Below are positions 24,860 through 33,842 of a DNA stretch of 35,419 nt, one piece after another. This stretch comes from JBDKGH01 sp039798265. GTDB taxonomy: Bacteria > Bacteroidota > Bacteroidia > Flavobacteriales_D > Sanyastnellaceae. Each line of letters starts with the position of its first letter. Position 1 is the stretch's first letter. A program made the position numbers and the translations under genes. The stretch spans positions 1 to 35,419 of the forward strand of contig JBDKGH010000034.1 in NCBI GenBank assembly GCA_039798265.1. Reading direction: 5' to 3'. The notes below the pieces were generated by a model. The model ran no database searches, was not told the DNA's origin, and saw only the letters and a program-made list of their open reading frames with translations.

Positions 24860-24878
24860 AATTAACAAAATAAGCTTA

Positions 24879-24906
24879 TTGTAAAAAGTACAATTACCTA
24901 TATTCG
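24879..24906 (+). promoter_or_regulatory. Bacteroidota-type promoter of the GH16 gene
   Basis: TTG at 24879-24881, 17 bases of spacing, then TATATTCG at 24899-24906, about 18 bases before the ATG. The spacing and -7 form agree with the TTG...TAnnTTTG consensus, with C in place of the third T. Confidence 0.55.
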
Positions 24907-24924
24907 TGGCAGAACAATCAATCT

Positions 24925-26277
24925 ATGAAAGCACGTTACCTTCTCATCTCACTTCTCGCTTTGGCCGCTATTCAAGCGCAGGCCTTCGTGGTTACCTTCC
25001 AACTCGACATGCGTGGGGTAAGCGGAAATTTCACCCCTGAGGTGAACGGCACCTTCAACAATTGGTGCGGCAGTTGCAATGTGATGAACGATTCCGATGG
25101 CGATGGTATCTGGGTCGCTAATATCAACCTTGCGGGCGGCAACTATGAGTACAAGTACTCCTTTAACAACTGGATGGGTCAAGAAGATCTTATATCCGGC
25201 AGTGCTTGCACCGTTACTGCAGGACAATTTGTGAATCGTACACTTCAAGTAACAGGAGATGTAGTATTGCCGCTGGTTTGTTGGGGTAACTGTTCTGCCT
25301 GTGGCGACTTTGCTTTCCCTGATTGGCCACTTGTATGGGCTGATGAATTTGAAGGTACCGAAATCAACCCTCAAATTTGGACACGCCAAATAGGTGCTAG
25401 CGGATGGGGTAACAATGAGCTGCAGTTTTACACCAACGACGCTGAAAATGCCTTCGTAACCAACGGTCAGCTGCACATCGAAGCTATTCAAGAAAACCAT
25501 CAAGGCAGTAACTATACCTCTGCCCGCCTCATTACCAACGATCTATTCGAATTTAAATACGGTCGATTAGAAGCGAACATTAAAATACCCATGGGACAAG
25601 GCATTTGGCCCGCCTTCTGGATGCTAGGTGCCAATTACGAAACAGTGAATTGGCCCGGCTGCGGCGAAATTGACGTAATGGAACACGTGAATAACGAACC
25701 CCTTGCCCACGGTACTTTGCATTGGCAGCAAGGCAATAACCACAACTATCAAGGCACTTCGCTTCCCATTGATACCGATGAGTTTCATAAATACGGTATC
25801 GTATGGTCAGAAACACAGATTCAATTTTACATTGACAGTGTCAACTACTATACTTACACCTTTACTCCGAACAACAATACCTCACCGATTTTCCAACGTC
25901 CTTTCTTCTTATTGCTCAACATAGCCGTAGGAGGCAACTGGCCGGGAAGTCCTAACGCCCAAACTCCTTTCCCTGCGGAAATGATTGTAGATTATGTGCA
26001 CGTGTATCAAGATGCCGCAATTGGTGTAAACGAGGACAAAGAACTCCGCTTTGATTTTTACCCCAATCCGACTTCCGATTTCATACTAGTAAATGCTCCT
26101 CAACAGTGGGCGAAACAAAACTGGCGCATCATGAACATCAACGGTCAAGTAGTTACGAGTGGTCAATTGGACGGCGAAAAGACCAGCATCGACTTATCGT
26201 CATTCGCTTCGGGTAACTATGTACTTCAGATTATTCATCAGCACGGCTGCGAAAGTCGTTTGCTCATCAAAGAATAA
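24925..26277 (+). CDS. GH16 beta-1,3-glucanase (laminarinase type) with CBM-like module and T9SS domain
   Basis: A 450-residue secreted glycoside hydrolase. The signal peptide (1-20, ending AIQAQA) leads into one cysteine-rich E-set/CBM-like module (about 21-127, VNGTFNNWCGSCN), the same as the three in the upstream gene. The GH16 jelly-roll domain follows (about 133-370, LVWADEFEGTEINPQIW; GRLEANIKIPMGQGIWPAFW). The catalytic motif GEIDVMEH gives nucleophile E248, D250 and acid/base E253, the form with an extra residue (ExDxxE) typical of laminarinases. A T9SS type A domain (FYPNPTSDFILV) ends the protein. It should cleave beta-1,3-glucans outside the cell. No SusC/SusD pair is adjacent. It has its own promoter and a terminator on both sides. 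Confidence 0.95.
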   Translation: MKARYLLISLLALAAIQAQAFVVTFQLDMRGVSGNFTPEVNGTFNNWCGSCNVMNDSDGDGIWVANINLAGGNYEYKYSFNNWMGQEDLISGSACTVTAGQFVNRTLQVTGDVVLPLVCWGNCSACGDFAFPDWPLVWADEFEGTEINPQIWTRQIGASGWGNNELQFYTNDAENAFVTNGQLHIEAIQENHQGSNYTSARLITNDLFEFKYGRLEANIKIPMGQGIWPAFWMLGANYETVNWPGCGEIDVMEHVNNEPLAHGTLHWQQGNNHNYQGTSLPIDTDEFHKYGIVWSETQIQFYIDSVNYYTYTFTPNNNTSPIFQRPFFLLLNIAVGGNWPGSPNAQTPFPAEMIVDYVHVYQDAAIGVNEDKELRFDFYPNPTSDFILVNAPQQWAKQNWRIMNINGQVVTSGQLDGEKTSIDLSSFASGNYVLQIIHQHGCESRLLIKE

Positions 26278-26290
26278 AAAATAGCACTCA

Positions 26291-26325
26291 AAAAAAAAGC
26301 CCTTCACTCGGAAGGGCTTTTTTTT
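26291..26325. terminator. Bidirectional terminator between convergent genes
   Basis: AAAAAAAAGCCCTTC (26291-26305), loop ACTCG, GAAGGGCTTTTTTTT (26311-26325). The A run on one side and T run on the other let it serve both the GH16 gene and the minus-strand transglutaminase operon. Confidence 0.92.
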
Positions 26326-26361
26326 ATTCTAAGGCCACATTAAATAGCCCGTTTCAAAGGC

Positions 26362-28320
26362 TTACTTTTTAGTGAGCACTAGGTCAATCTTATTAAAGTC
26401 GGCTGCGGCATTGATTACTTTACTAAAGGTGCCGTACAACTCTTTGGGCAAACGAATAGCGAAATATGATTCATCGATAGTAATCTTTATTTGATTTCCG
26501 TTTACTTGATAGTTCGAAACAAATTGTGCCAACACTTTACCGTCCTTTTCGCAAGTAATGGTTTGTTTGAGTGGTTCCAAACCACCGGCAGTATATCCTT
26601 CAGGAATTTCCACTACAATAGAACGTTCGTAACGATGGGCATAGCTTACGTCTATAGGATTTTGACGCGGTTTCTCGTTATACAATTCTGATTGCTGCCC
26701 GATAATCATTCCCACATGAAACAACACTTGATCGCCCGCAAACTCTAAAAGATCGGCACCCGTGAGGGTAGCAGAAACCTCAAAAGGAGCTTGCATCTCT
26801 TCGATATTTTCTAAATTATAGTTGCGATACGCTAACTCCGTTACAGCGGCATTAGCTTGACCAGACTTAATGATATCCTCATACATTTGTTTCGCATCCT
26901 CTTCTGACATAAAAAAGCCCACCAAACGAAGACCACCTTCCGCCGCACCTGAATAAGAGCGTTTATACTGCGTGATGGTGTTGGTCATTCCGCTTTCAAA
27001 CTTCACCACATAATCTTCACTGATCTTAGAACTTTCGGGATCGTTAACCGGAATATGCTTAATTACACTGACAGGATTAACGGTACCGCCCAATTCCACT
27101 AACTTAATGTGCACGGCGTCTTGATCATAATAAGAACCGCTGATGTTTGGAATACGTGACGTTTGGTCCGTTGGCTCCGAATACATATCGAGCGTAGGGA
27201 AATAAAACAATACGGTTTCGATATAATCATCTGAAACGAAATCGCGCTCGAGTAAAATCTCTGTCCTATCCCCTGTCAACACAATTTCAAATGGAATTTC
27301 CAACAGCTGCAAACTCATGGTGTACAAGCGGTTCATGTTGAAATTGGTGATCGTATGAGTTTTGAACTCATCGGCAGGGAAGCTTTTGTAATTGTAATCG
27401 TCGCCCAATTCAAAGTTTTGCTTCAGATAATTTTCGAGTGCAAATATTTTTTCGAACTCCGTCGCTTTTGAAGAAATACCTTCTGACTTGAGCATTTTTT
27501 TGATAGGGCCTTTCGCCTCCTCAAAGCCCGTGGTGAAATTGGCGAATACTGTATTTCCCTTATCGGACCATTTCGTCTCGGTATAACTTCCACCTGGAAC
27601 ATTTGCATAAGCATAGTCAATTCGGCCACGGCAAGATTTTTCAGTCGCGTATGACTCCAGCTGCAAGGCCGGCACATTTTCCATGCTGAAATAACTGATG
27701 TAGCGATCGTCCACCAATTCACCGGTGCATGAGCCTTCAAATCCATTGATGTGAGCCTTTACCCCTATCGTATTGATGGTGTAATAGATCGACTTAAAAT
27801 CGCGAATGGGAACGGTAAATTGGATGTTAAAATTACCCGGACGATTTATCGAACGCTGAGAAACTTTAATGGTTTCGATATAGCAACCAGGAGTTACGTT
27901 CTCCACTGCCAATTGCATGTATCGACCTTCCTCCGTGTTTATTTCTGTTGCATCCTTTTTAGTGGCTGTAAAAAGAACTTTGCTATCCTTGATTACACGT
28001 GTTTGAGCATCAACAAGGGCTTGGAAATCGTTCAGAGCAAAATACAGTTTATTGAATTCCTCTACGGCTTGAACATCGTTGATCTGAACCAAGTTATGTT
28101 CCGTAACAAAATGTCCTAAATTATTTTTATCGACAAATTTCAATTCATTGAACAACCATCTCCAATGGTAGCAAGAGCTAAACCCAACACTGTCCATAAA
28201 CGGCGACTGTAGGGCATTTGGTGAAAAATCGTGAGACTCGTAAGTGAATGAATCAAACTCCCTTTGGGCACTTACCTGAATGGTTAAGAGCGCAAAAAAA
28301 ACAACTAATAAACGCATCAT
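26362..28320 (-). CDS. Secreted DUF3857/transglutaminase-like protein lacking the catalytic triad
   Basis: A 652-residue exported protein (signal peptide about 1-18, ending VSAQ). Its length, all-beta N-terminal half, central helical segment (FEKIFALENYLKQNFELGDD) and beta-rich tail follow the plan of the DUF3857-transglutaminase protein encoded directly upstream. The stretch where a catalytic Cys would be expected reads NFNMNRLYTMSLQLLEIPFE, with no Cys, and no matching His-Asp pair is seen. I infer an inactive paralogue or a partner subunit. Its ATG overlaps the TGA of the upstream gene (ATGA), so the two are co-translated. It is the last gene of the operon; the bidirectional terminator follows. 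Confidence 0.75.
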   Translation of the reverse strand: MMRLLVVFFALLTIQVSAQREFDSFTYESHDFSPNALQSPFMDSVGFSSCYHWRWLFNELKFVDKNNLGHFVTEHNLVQINDVQAVEEFNKLYFALNDFQALVDAQTRVIKDSKVLFTATKKDATEINTEEGRYMQLAVENVTPGCYIETIKVSQRSINRPGNFNIQFTVPIRDFKSIYYTINTIGVKAHINGFEGSCTGELVDDRYISYFSMENVPALQLESYATEKSCRGRIDYAYANVPGGSYTETKWSDKGNTVFANFTTGFEEAKGPIKKMLKSEGISSKATEFEKIFALENYLKQNFELGDDYNYKSFPADEFKTHTITNFNMNRLYTMSLQLLEIPFEIVLTGDRTEILLERDFVSDDYIETVLFYFPTLDMYSEPTDQTSRIPNISGSYYDQDAVHIKLVELGGTVNPVSVIKHIPVNDPESSKISEDYVVKFESGMTNTITQYKRSYSGAAEGGLRLVGFFMSEEDAKQMYEDIIKSGQANAAVTELAYRNYNLENIEEMQAPFEVSATLTGADLLEFAGDQVLFHVGMIIGQQSELYNEKPRQNPIDVSYAHRYERSIVVEIPEGYTAGGLEPLKQTITCEKDGKVLAQFVSNYQVNGNQIKITIDESYFAIRLPKELYGTFSKVINAAADFNKIDLVLTKK

Positions 28321-30257
28321 TTTTTCTTAGTTAATTGTACAGTTTTCTGAAAAGCTTCTTGAATTTTAGAGAGGTCTTTCATCCATTGTGACATTTCTGC
28401 CACCTCAATAAAAATGCTCCTAAATACAAAACGTTTGGTGACCATCAGTTTATTGTCCACCAATTCATAATTCAAATCGAAAGTGTATTTTGGTTGATCG
28501 ATCACTACTCGATCTGGCTTTGATTTAACGCTATAACCCTCTGGGATCATCAGTTCATACTTCGATAAGTCTTCCCATAAAAACTCGTATTCCGCACGAA
28601 TAGTTCTTTTCGCCGTATCCGGTTTTAAGTCCATGATTACATCATCAAAATTCATGTTGACATACAAATCACCATTTAACTCGCGCACGTAATCTTGAAT
28701 GGTCAATTTATAGTCAACCTGAAGCACTGAATCGCGATTGGACAGGTTTTTTGCTTGATAACTATCCAAGAGGCATTTATTACTTCCTCGTTTGAGGATA
28801 GCGAGCATGACTTCTTTTTCATTTCGTTTTTCGTTAGCCTCGAGACGCTCATTCATATTGGCGCGCACATAACCAGTGGCTGCCATTTTTCCATTGAGAA
28901 TGAGATTGCGCCCTTCGATACTTGCCATTACCTGATCGGTTACTACATTAAGCGAAGGATCTACCACCGGTACAAAAGGTGTTTCGAAATGATCAGCATC
29001 AATGGCAATCATAACTTGTTTTCCTTGAATACCCATTGAAGGATATCCGAATGGTTGTTGCTTCGAAGTAGCATCCAGATAAATGTACTCGCCATTGTGT
29101 TTATAGGCCGCAATCATGTGATTATCGCAGTATCCCAGCGGAAGCTGATCATAAGTGTATCCTTTTGATCGAGTACCTATCCAACAAAGATGAGATTCTA
29201 CACCAGCGTAATCGAGCATTCGTTTGATCAAGTTGGCCATGTCTTTACAATCACCAAATTTTCTTTCACAAACATCTTCAGCATTGCGCGGAACAAAACC
29301 ACCCATACCATATTCGAAAGCGAGATAGCGAATATGATCTTGAACCCAATAAGTAATGTTTTTTACCAGGTCAAGCTCGGAAGGCGACACTTTTCGCAAA
29401 GAATCTACAACGGTTTTCATTTCTGGAGAAGCCTCTGTTTTCAAGTCTTTGACAAACTCATAATTCGTCTTGTACAGCAGTTCTTTCGTTCCTTGTAGTT
29501 CTATTTTTTTACCTTTTGACTGATACGACTTGATGTACACGTATAGGTGGGGTAAATACTCCGTGTAACTAGGGCTAAACTTAAACGACTGCGATTCCTT
29601 GATTTCTTTTGCTTCCCATCGGTGAATTACCGTATTTCCTTCCTCAATGGTGGTGTAGGTAATGTTTGAGAAATCGCCAAATTTCACAATACCCACTTCC
29701 ACATCTTTCGGAAGTTCTACTTGATAAAACGCCTTTTCTATGGGCAGATTCAATTGAAAAACAAAAGAACCCAGCGATCTATAATCTTTTAAGGAAGTGG
29801 TGTATTGCATGGCGGTAATTGATCCAGTAGTGATGTCGGAGTATTCGAATTGAATTGCTCTTCCGCTATCAAAAAAGGAATATTCGCCCATGCTTTGAAC
29901 GTCGTTAAATTCTTTCACCTCTTTCTTTTTCCATTTACCATCTAGCTGATTGTACGTAGCAGCCTCCAATTTTTCCACCGTGAAAAAATGTGGATCATAG
30001 CTGACCTCATCAGAACTCACCGAAACACCTTTTCGGTCGAGGTGGATAAGACTTTCCACTTGCGTAGATTCAATCTTGAGTCCACCACCGCTGTTTTTGA
30101 TGCGCAGTATTTCCGAATACTCCAGCACCACAGCCTTTTGATTCTTGTATTTTTTAGCCATTTCACTCACATTGATGTTTTCAAATTGAGCAAACATCAA
30201 TAAGGGTGAAAGCAAAAGGCCAATTAAGATATTAGTTCGCGCGATAACAGTCATCAT
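28317..30257 (-). CDS. Secreted DUF3857 and transglutaminase-like domain protein
   Basis: A 646-residue protein if it starts at ATG 30257, where a clear AAGGAGAG Shine-Dalgarno stretch sits four bases upstream; a longer frame to 30332 runs well into the previous gene. The signal peptide (TNILIGLLLSPLLMFAQ) is followed by a DUF3857 beta-rich domain (about 40-260) and a transglutaminase core with Cys in FGDCKDMANLIKRML (C337), His in YCDNHMIAAY (H380) and Asp in YIYLDAT (D395). The triad is complete. The family is widespread in Bacteroidota and its substrate is not established; peptide cleavage or cross-linking in the envelope is possible. It overlaps the end of the MORN-repeat gene by 26 bases and the start of its inactive-looking paralogue by four. 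Confidence 0.88.
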   Translation of the reverse strand: MMTVIARTNILIGLLLSPLLMFAQFENINVSEMAKKYKNQKAVVLEYSEILRIKNSGGGLKIESTQVESLIHLDRKGVSVSSDEVSYDPHFFTVEKLEAATYNQLDGKWKKKEVKEFNDVQSMGEYSFFDSGRAIQFEYSDITTGSITAMQYTTSLKDYRSLGSFVFQLNLPIEKAFYQVELPKDVEVGIVKFGDFSNITYTTIEEGNTVIHRWEAKEIKESQSFKFSPSYTEYLPHLYVYIKSYQSKGKKIELQGTKELLYKTNYEFVKDLKTEASPEMKTVVDSLRKVSPSELDLVKNITYWVQDHIRYLAFEYGMGGFVPRNAEDVCERKFGDCKDMANLIKRMLDYAGVESHLCWIGTRSKGYTYDQLPLGYCDNHMIAAYKHNGEYIYLDATSKQQPFGYPSMGIQGKQVMIAIDADHFETPFVPVVDPSLNVVTDQVMASIEGRNLILNGKMAATGYVRANMNERLEANEKRNEKEVMLAILKRGSNKCLLDSYQAKNLSNRDSVLQVDYKLTIQDYVRELNGDLYVNMNFDDVIMDLKPDTAKRTIRAEYEFLWEDLSKYELMIPEGYSVKSKPDRVVIDQPKYTFDLNYELVDNKLMVTKRFVFRSIFIEVAEMSQWMKDLSKIQEAFQKTVQLTKKK

Positions 30258-33200
30258 AAAACTCTCCTTGTGATTCCAATTTTCCTTCTTTGGTGTAAAA
30301 CTTCGCAAGTCCATTGGCTTCATTCCACACATAATTAACCTCGCTTTTCAATTTTCCATTATCGTAGTACTTCTTGGTAACACCGTGTGTTCTGCTTTCC
30401 ACGTTGGCTTCTTCGCGTTTGATTTTTCCATTCGGATAATAATCTTTTGAAATGCCATTTTCCATTCCCACAGAATAGGTGTATTCTTTCATCAATTTTC
30501 CATCAGGATAATATTCTTGGTAGATTCCATCGAACTCACCATTGACAAGGGTGAAAGAAATTGCTTTTTTACCATTCGGAAAAAACGCTTCTACCTTGCC
30601 TGAGTCGTTTTTAATTACAATCGGTGCTTTTAGTTTACCTGTTGCATCGGGATAAGTATAACTCAACAATACTCCATCAGCGTAGTTCAACTTAAGCTTT
30701 ACTGTGCCGTCTTCGTTAAAGTAAGTCATCACGCTATCGCGTCTTTCGTAGCGATAAAAACGCTCTTGATGAACTTTACCACTTGGATAATACCAGGTCA
30801 TTTTACCATGACGATCGCCTTCCCAATAGTGAATCTCGCGGTCCAAAACGCCGTCGTCATAAAATTTGGAAATGCCGTGTCTAACTCCATCACGCATATT
30901 GCCTTCTTCAATTAACTCGCCACGTTGAAACTCTTTATAAGGGCCGTTTCGTTTACCGTCCTTGTACGTTTGTGTCGAATGAATAGAGCCGTCTGCATTC
31001 ATCGATTTTGCTTCACCGACATATTTATTTCGATCAGACTCAACGCTAAAGGATTTAAATCCTTTATCAGCAAAAAACTCAACCTCACCTTTGAAGCGAG
31101 GCACCTCACTTACATAAATGAGCGTTCCGTTCTTATCATAACTTTCAATCACGTTTGTCAATCCATACTCATTGATTACGCGGTACTGCAATTTACCCAA
31201 GCGGTAAGTCAACTCTTCCCCGTTCAACTCTCCTTTCCAGAATCCTCTTTCTTGCGAAAGTGACCCATCTGGCAAATAAAACTTCACTATACCAGTCACT
31301 AGACCATCGCGGTAATAGCCCTCCTCTGATACTTGACCATTTTCGTGATATTCGCGATAATAGCCTTGTAGGTTTCCATCTACATATTTGTACTCCGCTT
31401 GAATTTTCCCATTGGAGTGGTAGTTGGTATAGTTGCCATGCATTTCATCTGCTTTGTAGTTAACTACGCGCATCAAGCTTCCATTCCAATCATAATATTT
31501 CCATTCGCCTTCTAACTTTTCATTTTTGATGACTCCCTCGCTTTTCTTAATGCGGAGGTCGTTATATGTTACAACGTTATGAACGCCATTCACTGTTTTA
31601 GATTCGTAGAAAACAGAGCCATCTTCTGCGAAATACTTAAGTTCAATGAACCGTCCATTTCGATATAAAATTTCGTTCAGCTTCTTTCCATAACGATCAA
31701 AGCGAGTACTCGAACCATTGAGTTTGCCATTTTTATACAATTCTATATCGCTTACTTGACCATTGGTGTAGTAGGTTTTCCATTCACCGTCCTTTCTGCC
31801 ATTTACATAAGAACCTTCTTCGCTGAGTACACCGAAGTCGTCATAGATGTACCAATAGCCGCTTCGTTCGCCTTTTACAAGGCTTCCCTTCGCCGACACT
31901 AAATCACCTTCGCCATAAGAAATAACATTCCCGTTTAATTCTCCATTTAGATAATCCAAGGTGTAGTTTTCTTCACCATTGTCTTTGTAGAAAGTCACCT
32001 TAAACGGTTTGTTAGGAGCAGAAAAATCGAGTCTTACATTAGGGAAATCATGTGAATCATACTGGTAATAACTATTGATGTTTTGACCCTTAGCGTCATA
32101 CTCATAGGACTCAGAAGGATATCCCATGCGGTCAAATTCTTGAATAACACCAACCGACAATCCTGCTTTTGCATTGTATTTTTTAGCAATCATACCATTA
32201 GAATGGTACTCCAACTGTTCACCTTCTAATGATCCATTCAAGTAAATCGATTCCTTTTTGATGGTACCATCACTGTAGTAAAGCTTCCATGGACCATCGG
32301 CCTTATCGTTTGCAAACTTTCCAAATCCTTCTACTTCGCCATTTTTAGCCACGTACAAACACTCGCCGTTCATTTGTCCGGCCTTATTAAATTGAGCCAA
32401 GCCGATTACACTGCCCTCTCTGAACAAAGGTTTTCCTTTGAATGTACCTAGTGTATTGGTGTAACTCACCTCTGAACAACTTTCCGAGATAATGTTTACC
32501 ACCTCCGCACGAAACTTAGCCACATCAGATTTGTATTTAGATGCGAGCGCTTGAGCTTTTTCATTGTCCAGCTGACCGAGAACGCTGCAGATCATACCTT
32601 CGAACAATTCTTTTTTCCAAACCGATTTATAAAAATTAATGTAAAAATCGGCGAGAGGATTACGCGTTGTACCAACTGTTTGCAGCTGCTCACACATCAC
32701 TTGAAGTTGTTTCGAAAAAGAAAAACCATTTTTAATTTTGCTCTTGTATCGATCGTTCAAAGCCGTTCCGCTATAGAGGATTTCGTCAATCACTTGTAAG
32801 TCCGCAGCAAAATCAAACAGTTCAGAAGGAACCTGTTCGTTCACTTTATCCGTTTTACCACCGGCCGTATTTTCAACGATTGTTAAGCCAGAAACCAAGA
32901 GTTCTTGCTGATTCGAGTTCAGCACCATAGTGGCAAAAAACGCGGCCATTTGTGACAGGGCATATTCACCGGCATCATTAGCCAAGATGGCAATTTGAAA
33001 ATGCGTTGATGGGTGCGCAGGATTGCGCAGCAAACTGTTCTGTAAGTCGAGCAGAACTTCGGGATAGCTTTTATTCGAAAGACGGGTCACCGAGCGCTCA
33101 TAAAAAGGACGATACGAATGACCATAGGTCTGTTCCACTTCATTAAAAAAAGCGATGGACTCGGTCTTTTTACCCATTTTATCCAGCACTGCACCTTTCA

Positions 33201-33516
33201 TGCATAAAGCAGAAAGACGATCATCGGTTTTGCACGCCAAAAACTTGTCGATATACTCTAAGCACTTATCATAGGCACTATCCGCTTGATAAGACAAGGC
33301 GATTTCATAGAGGGATGAAGCATAAAGAGTATCGGCTTTGGTAATTTTAGAAAATTCCTGAACAGCCCCGGCATACTTCCCTTCATCGTACAATTTAATT
33401 CCTTCCTCTAGTGCACGGTTTCCATCTGGAAGAAGATCACCTATTTGTTGAGCCATCAAACTAACAGGCAAAAAAAGAAGCGCAATGCAAGCGCCTAAAA
33501 AACGTAGAGATTGCAT
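30232..33516 (-). CDS. Secreted TPR protein with about thirty MORN-like (YwqK-type) repeats
   Basis: A 1094-residue exported protein. A signal peptide (about 1-22, LFLPVSLMAQQ) precedes a TPR-like helical region (about 30-210, ALEEGIKLYDEGKYAGAVQEF) and a helical linker. From about residue 355 to the end there are about thirty tandem repeats of 22-24 residues of the type Y-x-x-G-x-x-x-G-x-x-x-x-Y-x-x-x-G-x-x-x (for example DGEWKTYYTNGQVSDIELYK). These are MORN-repeat variants, also called YwqK repeats. Databases often label short YwqK proteins as antitoxins, which does not fit this large exported protein. No C-terminal sorting domain is seen. It is the first gene of a three-gene operon with the two transglutaminase-like proteins. 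The role is unknown; a peptide- or envelope-binding scaffold is possible. Confidence 0.85.
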   Translation of the reverse strand: MQSLRFLGACIALLFLPVSLMAQQIGDLLPDGNRALEEGIKLYDEGKYAGAVQEFSKITKADTLYASSLYEIALSYQADSAYDKCLEYIDKFLACKTDDRLSALCMKGAVLDKMGKKTESIAFFNEVEQTYGHSYRPFYERSVTRLSNKSYPEVLLDLQNSLLRNPAHPSTHFQIAILANDAGEYALSQMAAFFATMVLNSNQQELLVSGLTIVENTAGGKTDKVNEQVPSELFDFAADLQVIDEILYSGTALNDRYKSKIKNGFSFSKQLQVMCEQLQTVGTTRNPLADFYINFYKSVWKKELFEGMICSVLGQLDNEKAQALASKYKSDVAKFRAEVVNIISESCSEVSYTNTLGTFKGKPLFREGSVIGLAQFNKAGQMNGECLYVAKNGEVEGFGKFANDKADGPWKLYYSDGTIKKESIYLNGSLEGEQLEYHSNGMIAKKYNAKAGLSVGVIQEFDRMGYPSESYEYDAKGQNINSYYQYDSHDFPNVRLDFSAPNKPFKVTFYKDNGEENYTLDYLNGELNGNVISYGEGDLVSAKGSLVKGERSGYWYIYDDFGVLSEEGSYVNGRKDGEWKTYYTNGQVSDIELYKNGKLNGSSTRFDRYGKKLNEILYRNGRFIELKYFAEDGSVFYESKTVNGVHNVVTYNDLRIKKSEGVIKNEKLEGEWKYYDWNGSLMRVVNYKADEMHGNYTNYHSNGKIQAEYKYVDGNLQGYYREYHENGQVSEEGYYRDGLVTGIVKFYLPDGSLSQERGFWKGELNGEELTYRLGKLQYRVINEYGLTNVIESYDKNGTLIYVSEVPRFKGEVEFFADKGFKSFSVESDRNKYVGEAKSMNADGSIHSTQTYKDGKRNGPYKEFQRGELIEEGNMRDGVRHGISKFYDDGVLDREIHYWEGDRHGKMTWYYPSGKVHQERFYRYERRDSVMTYFNEDGTVKLKLNYADGVLLSYTYPDATGKLKAPIVIKNDSGKVEAFFPNGKKAISFTLVNGEFDGIYQEYYPDGKLMKEYTYSVGMENGISKDYYPNGKIKREEANVESRTHGVTKKYYDNGKLKSEVNYVWNEANGLAKFYTKEGKLESQGEFYDDCYRAN
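30262..30269 (-). promoter_or_regulatory. Strong Shine-Dalgarno site fixing the transglutaminase start
   Basis: On the minus strand AAGGAGAG lies four bases before ATGATG at 30257. It is inside the coding end of the upstream gene. It is notable because most genes in this window show no such site, as usual in Bacteroidota. Confidence 0.6.
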
Positions 33517-33583
33517 AAAATGGGTTAAAGGTTAAATAATCAGGTTCAATCTATTCAGACTATCTGACTGGTAAATTATAAAA

Positions 33584-33611
33584 TGAAGATACAGAAATCT
33601 CCTGTGACAAA
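33584..33611 (-). promoter_or_regulatory. Bacteroidota-type promoter of the MORN-transglutaminase operon
   Basis: On the minus strand TTTG (33611-33608), 16 bases of spacing, then TATCTTCA (33591-33584), about 67 bases before the ATG at 33516. Both elements and the spacing are close to the consensus. Confidence 0.5.
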
Positions 33612-33675
33612 CCTAATGTCCTTCTGAAAATTTGATCTCCCTCAGGCAAAAACCGATCAAAAAAGACTAATTTCC

Positions 33676-33707
33676 AACGAATTAAACCATCCGTTTTTCA
33701 ATTCGTT
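33676..33707. repeat. Eight-base inverted repeat with 16-base spacer
   Basis: AACGAATT (33676-33683) and AATTCGTT (33700-33707) are exact reverse complements. It lies about 65 bases upstream of the MORN operon promoter. It may be a regulator site or a weak hairpin; the A/T-rich arms make chance occurrence possible. Confidence 0.35.
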
Positions 33708-33842
33708 AAATTAAAACCCATCTTACCATTCAGTCATAAAAAGTATAGACACTGTTTAATTTATCACACGAAATAGATCAACAATGATCCTTTCATTTTA
33801 AATCCACCATTCCTTTTCATTCCAACAGTGGGATCACTCATA

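Larger units (their letters stand above)
33517..33842. other. Intergenic region upstream of the MORN-repeat operon
   Basis: About 325 A+T-rich bases with no convincing gene on either strand. It holds the promoter of the MORN operon and an inverted repeat, both listed separately. No intrinsic terminator with a clear T run was seen after the small gene that ends at 33843. Confidence 0.6.

Noticed and set aside
20001..26277. Complete polysaccharide utilisation locus
   Set aside because: There is no SusC/SusD pair, sugar-responsive regulator or second glycosidase; only one GH16 and a binding-like protein are present.
30232..33516. YwqK-type antitoxin of a toxin-antitoxin system
   Set aside because: The repeats match, but the protein is exported, over 1000 residues long, has a TPR region and no toxin gene lies beside it.
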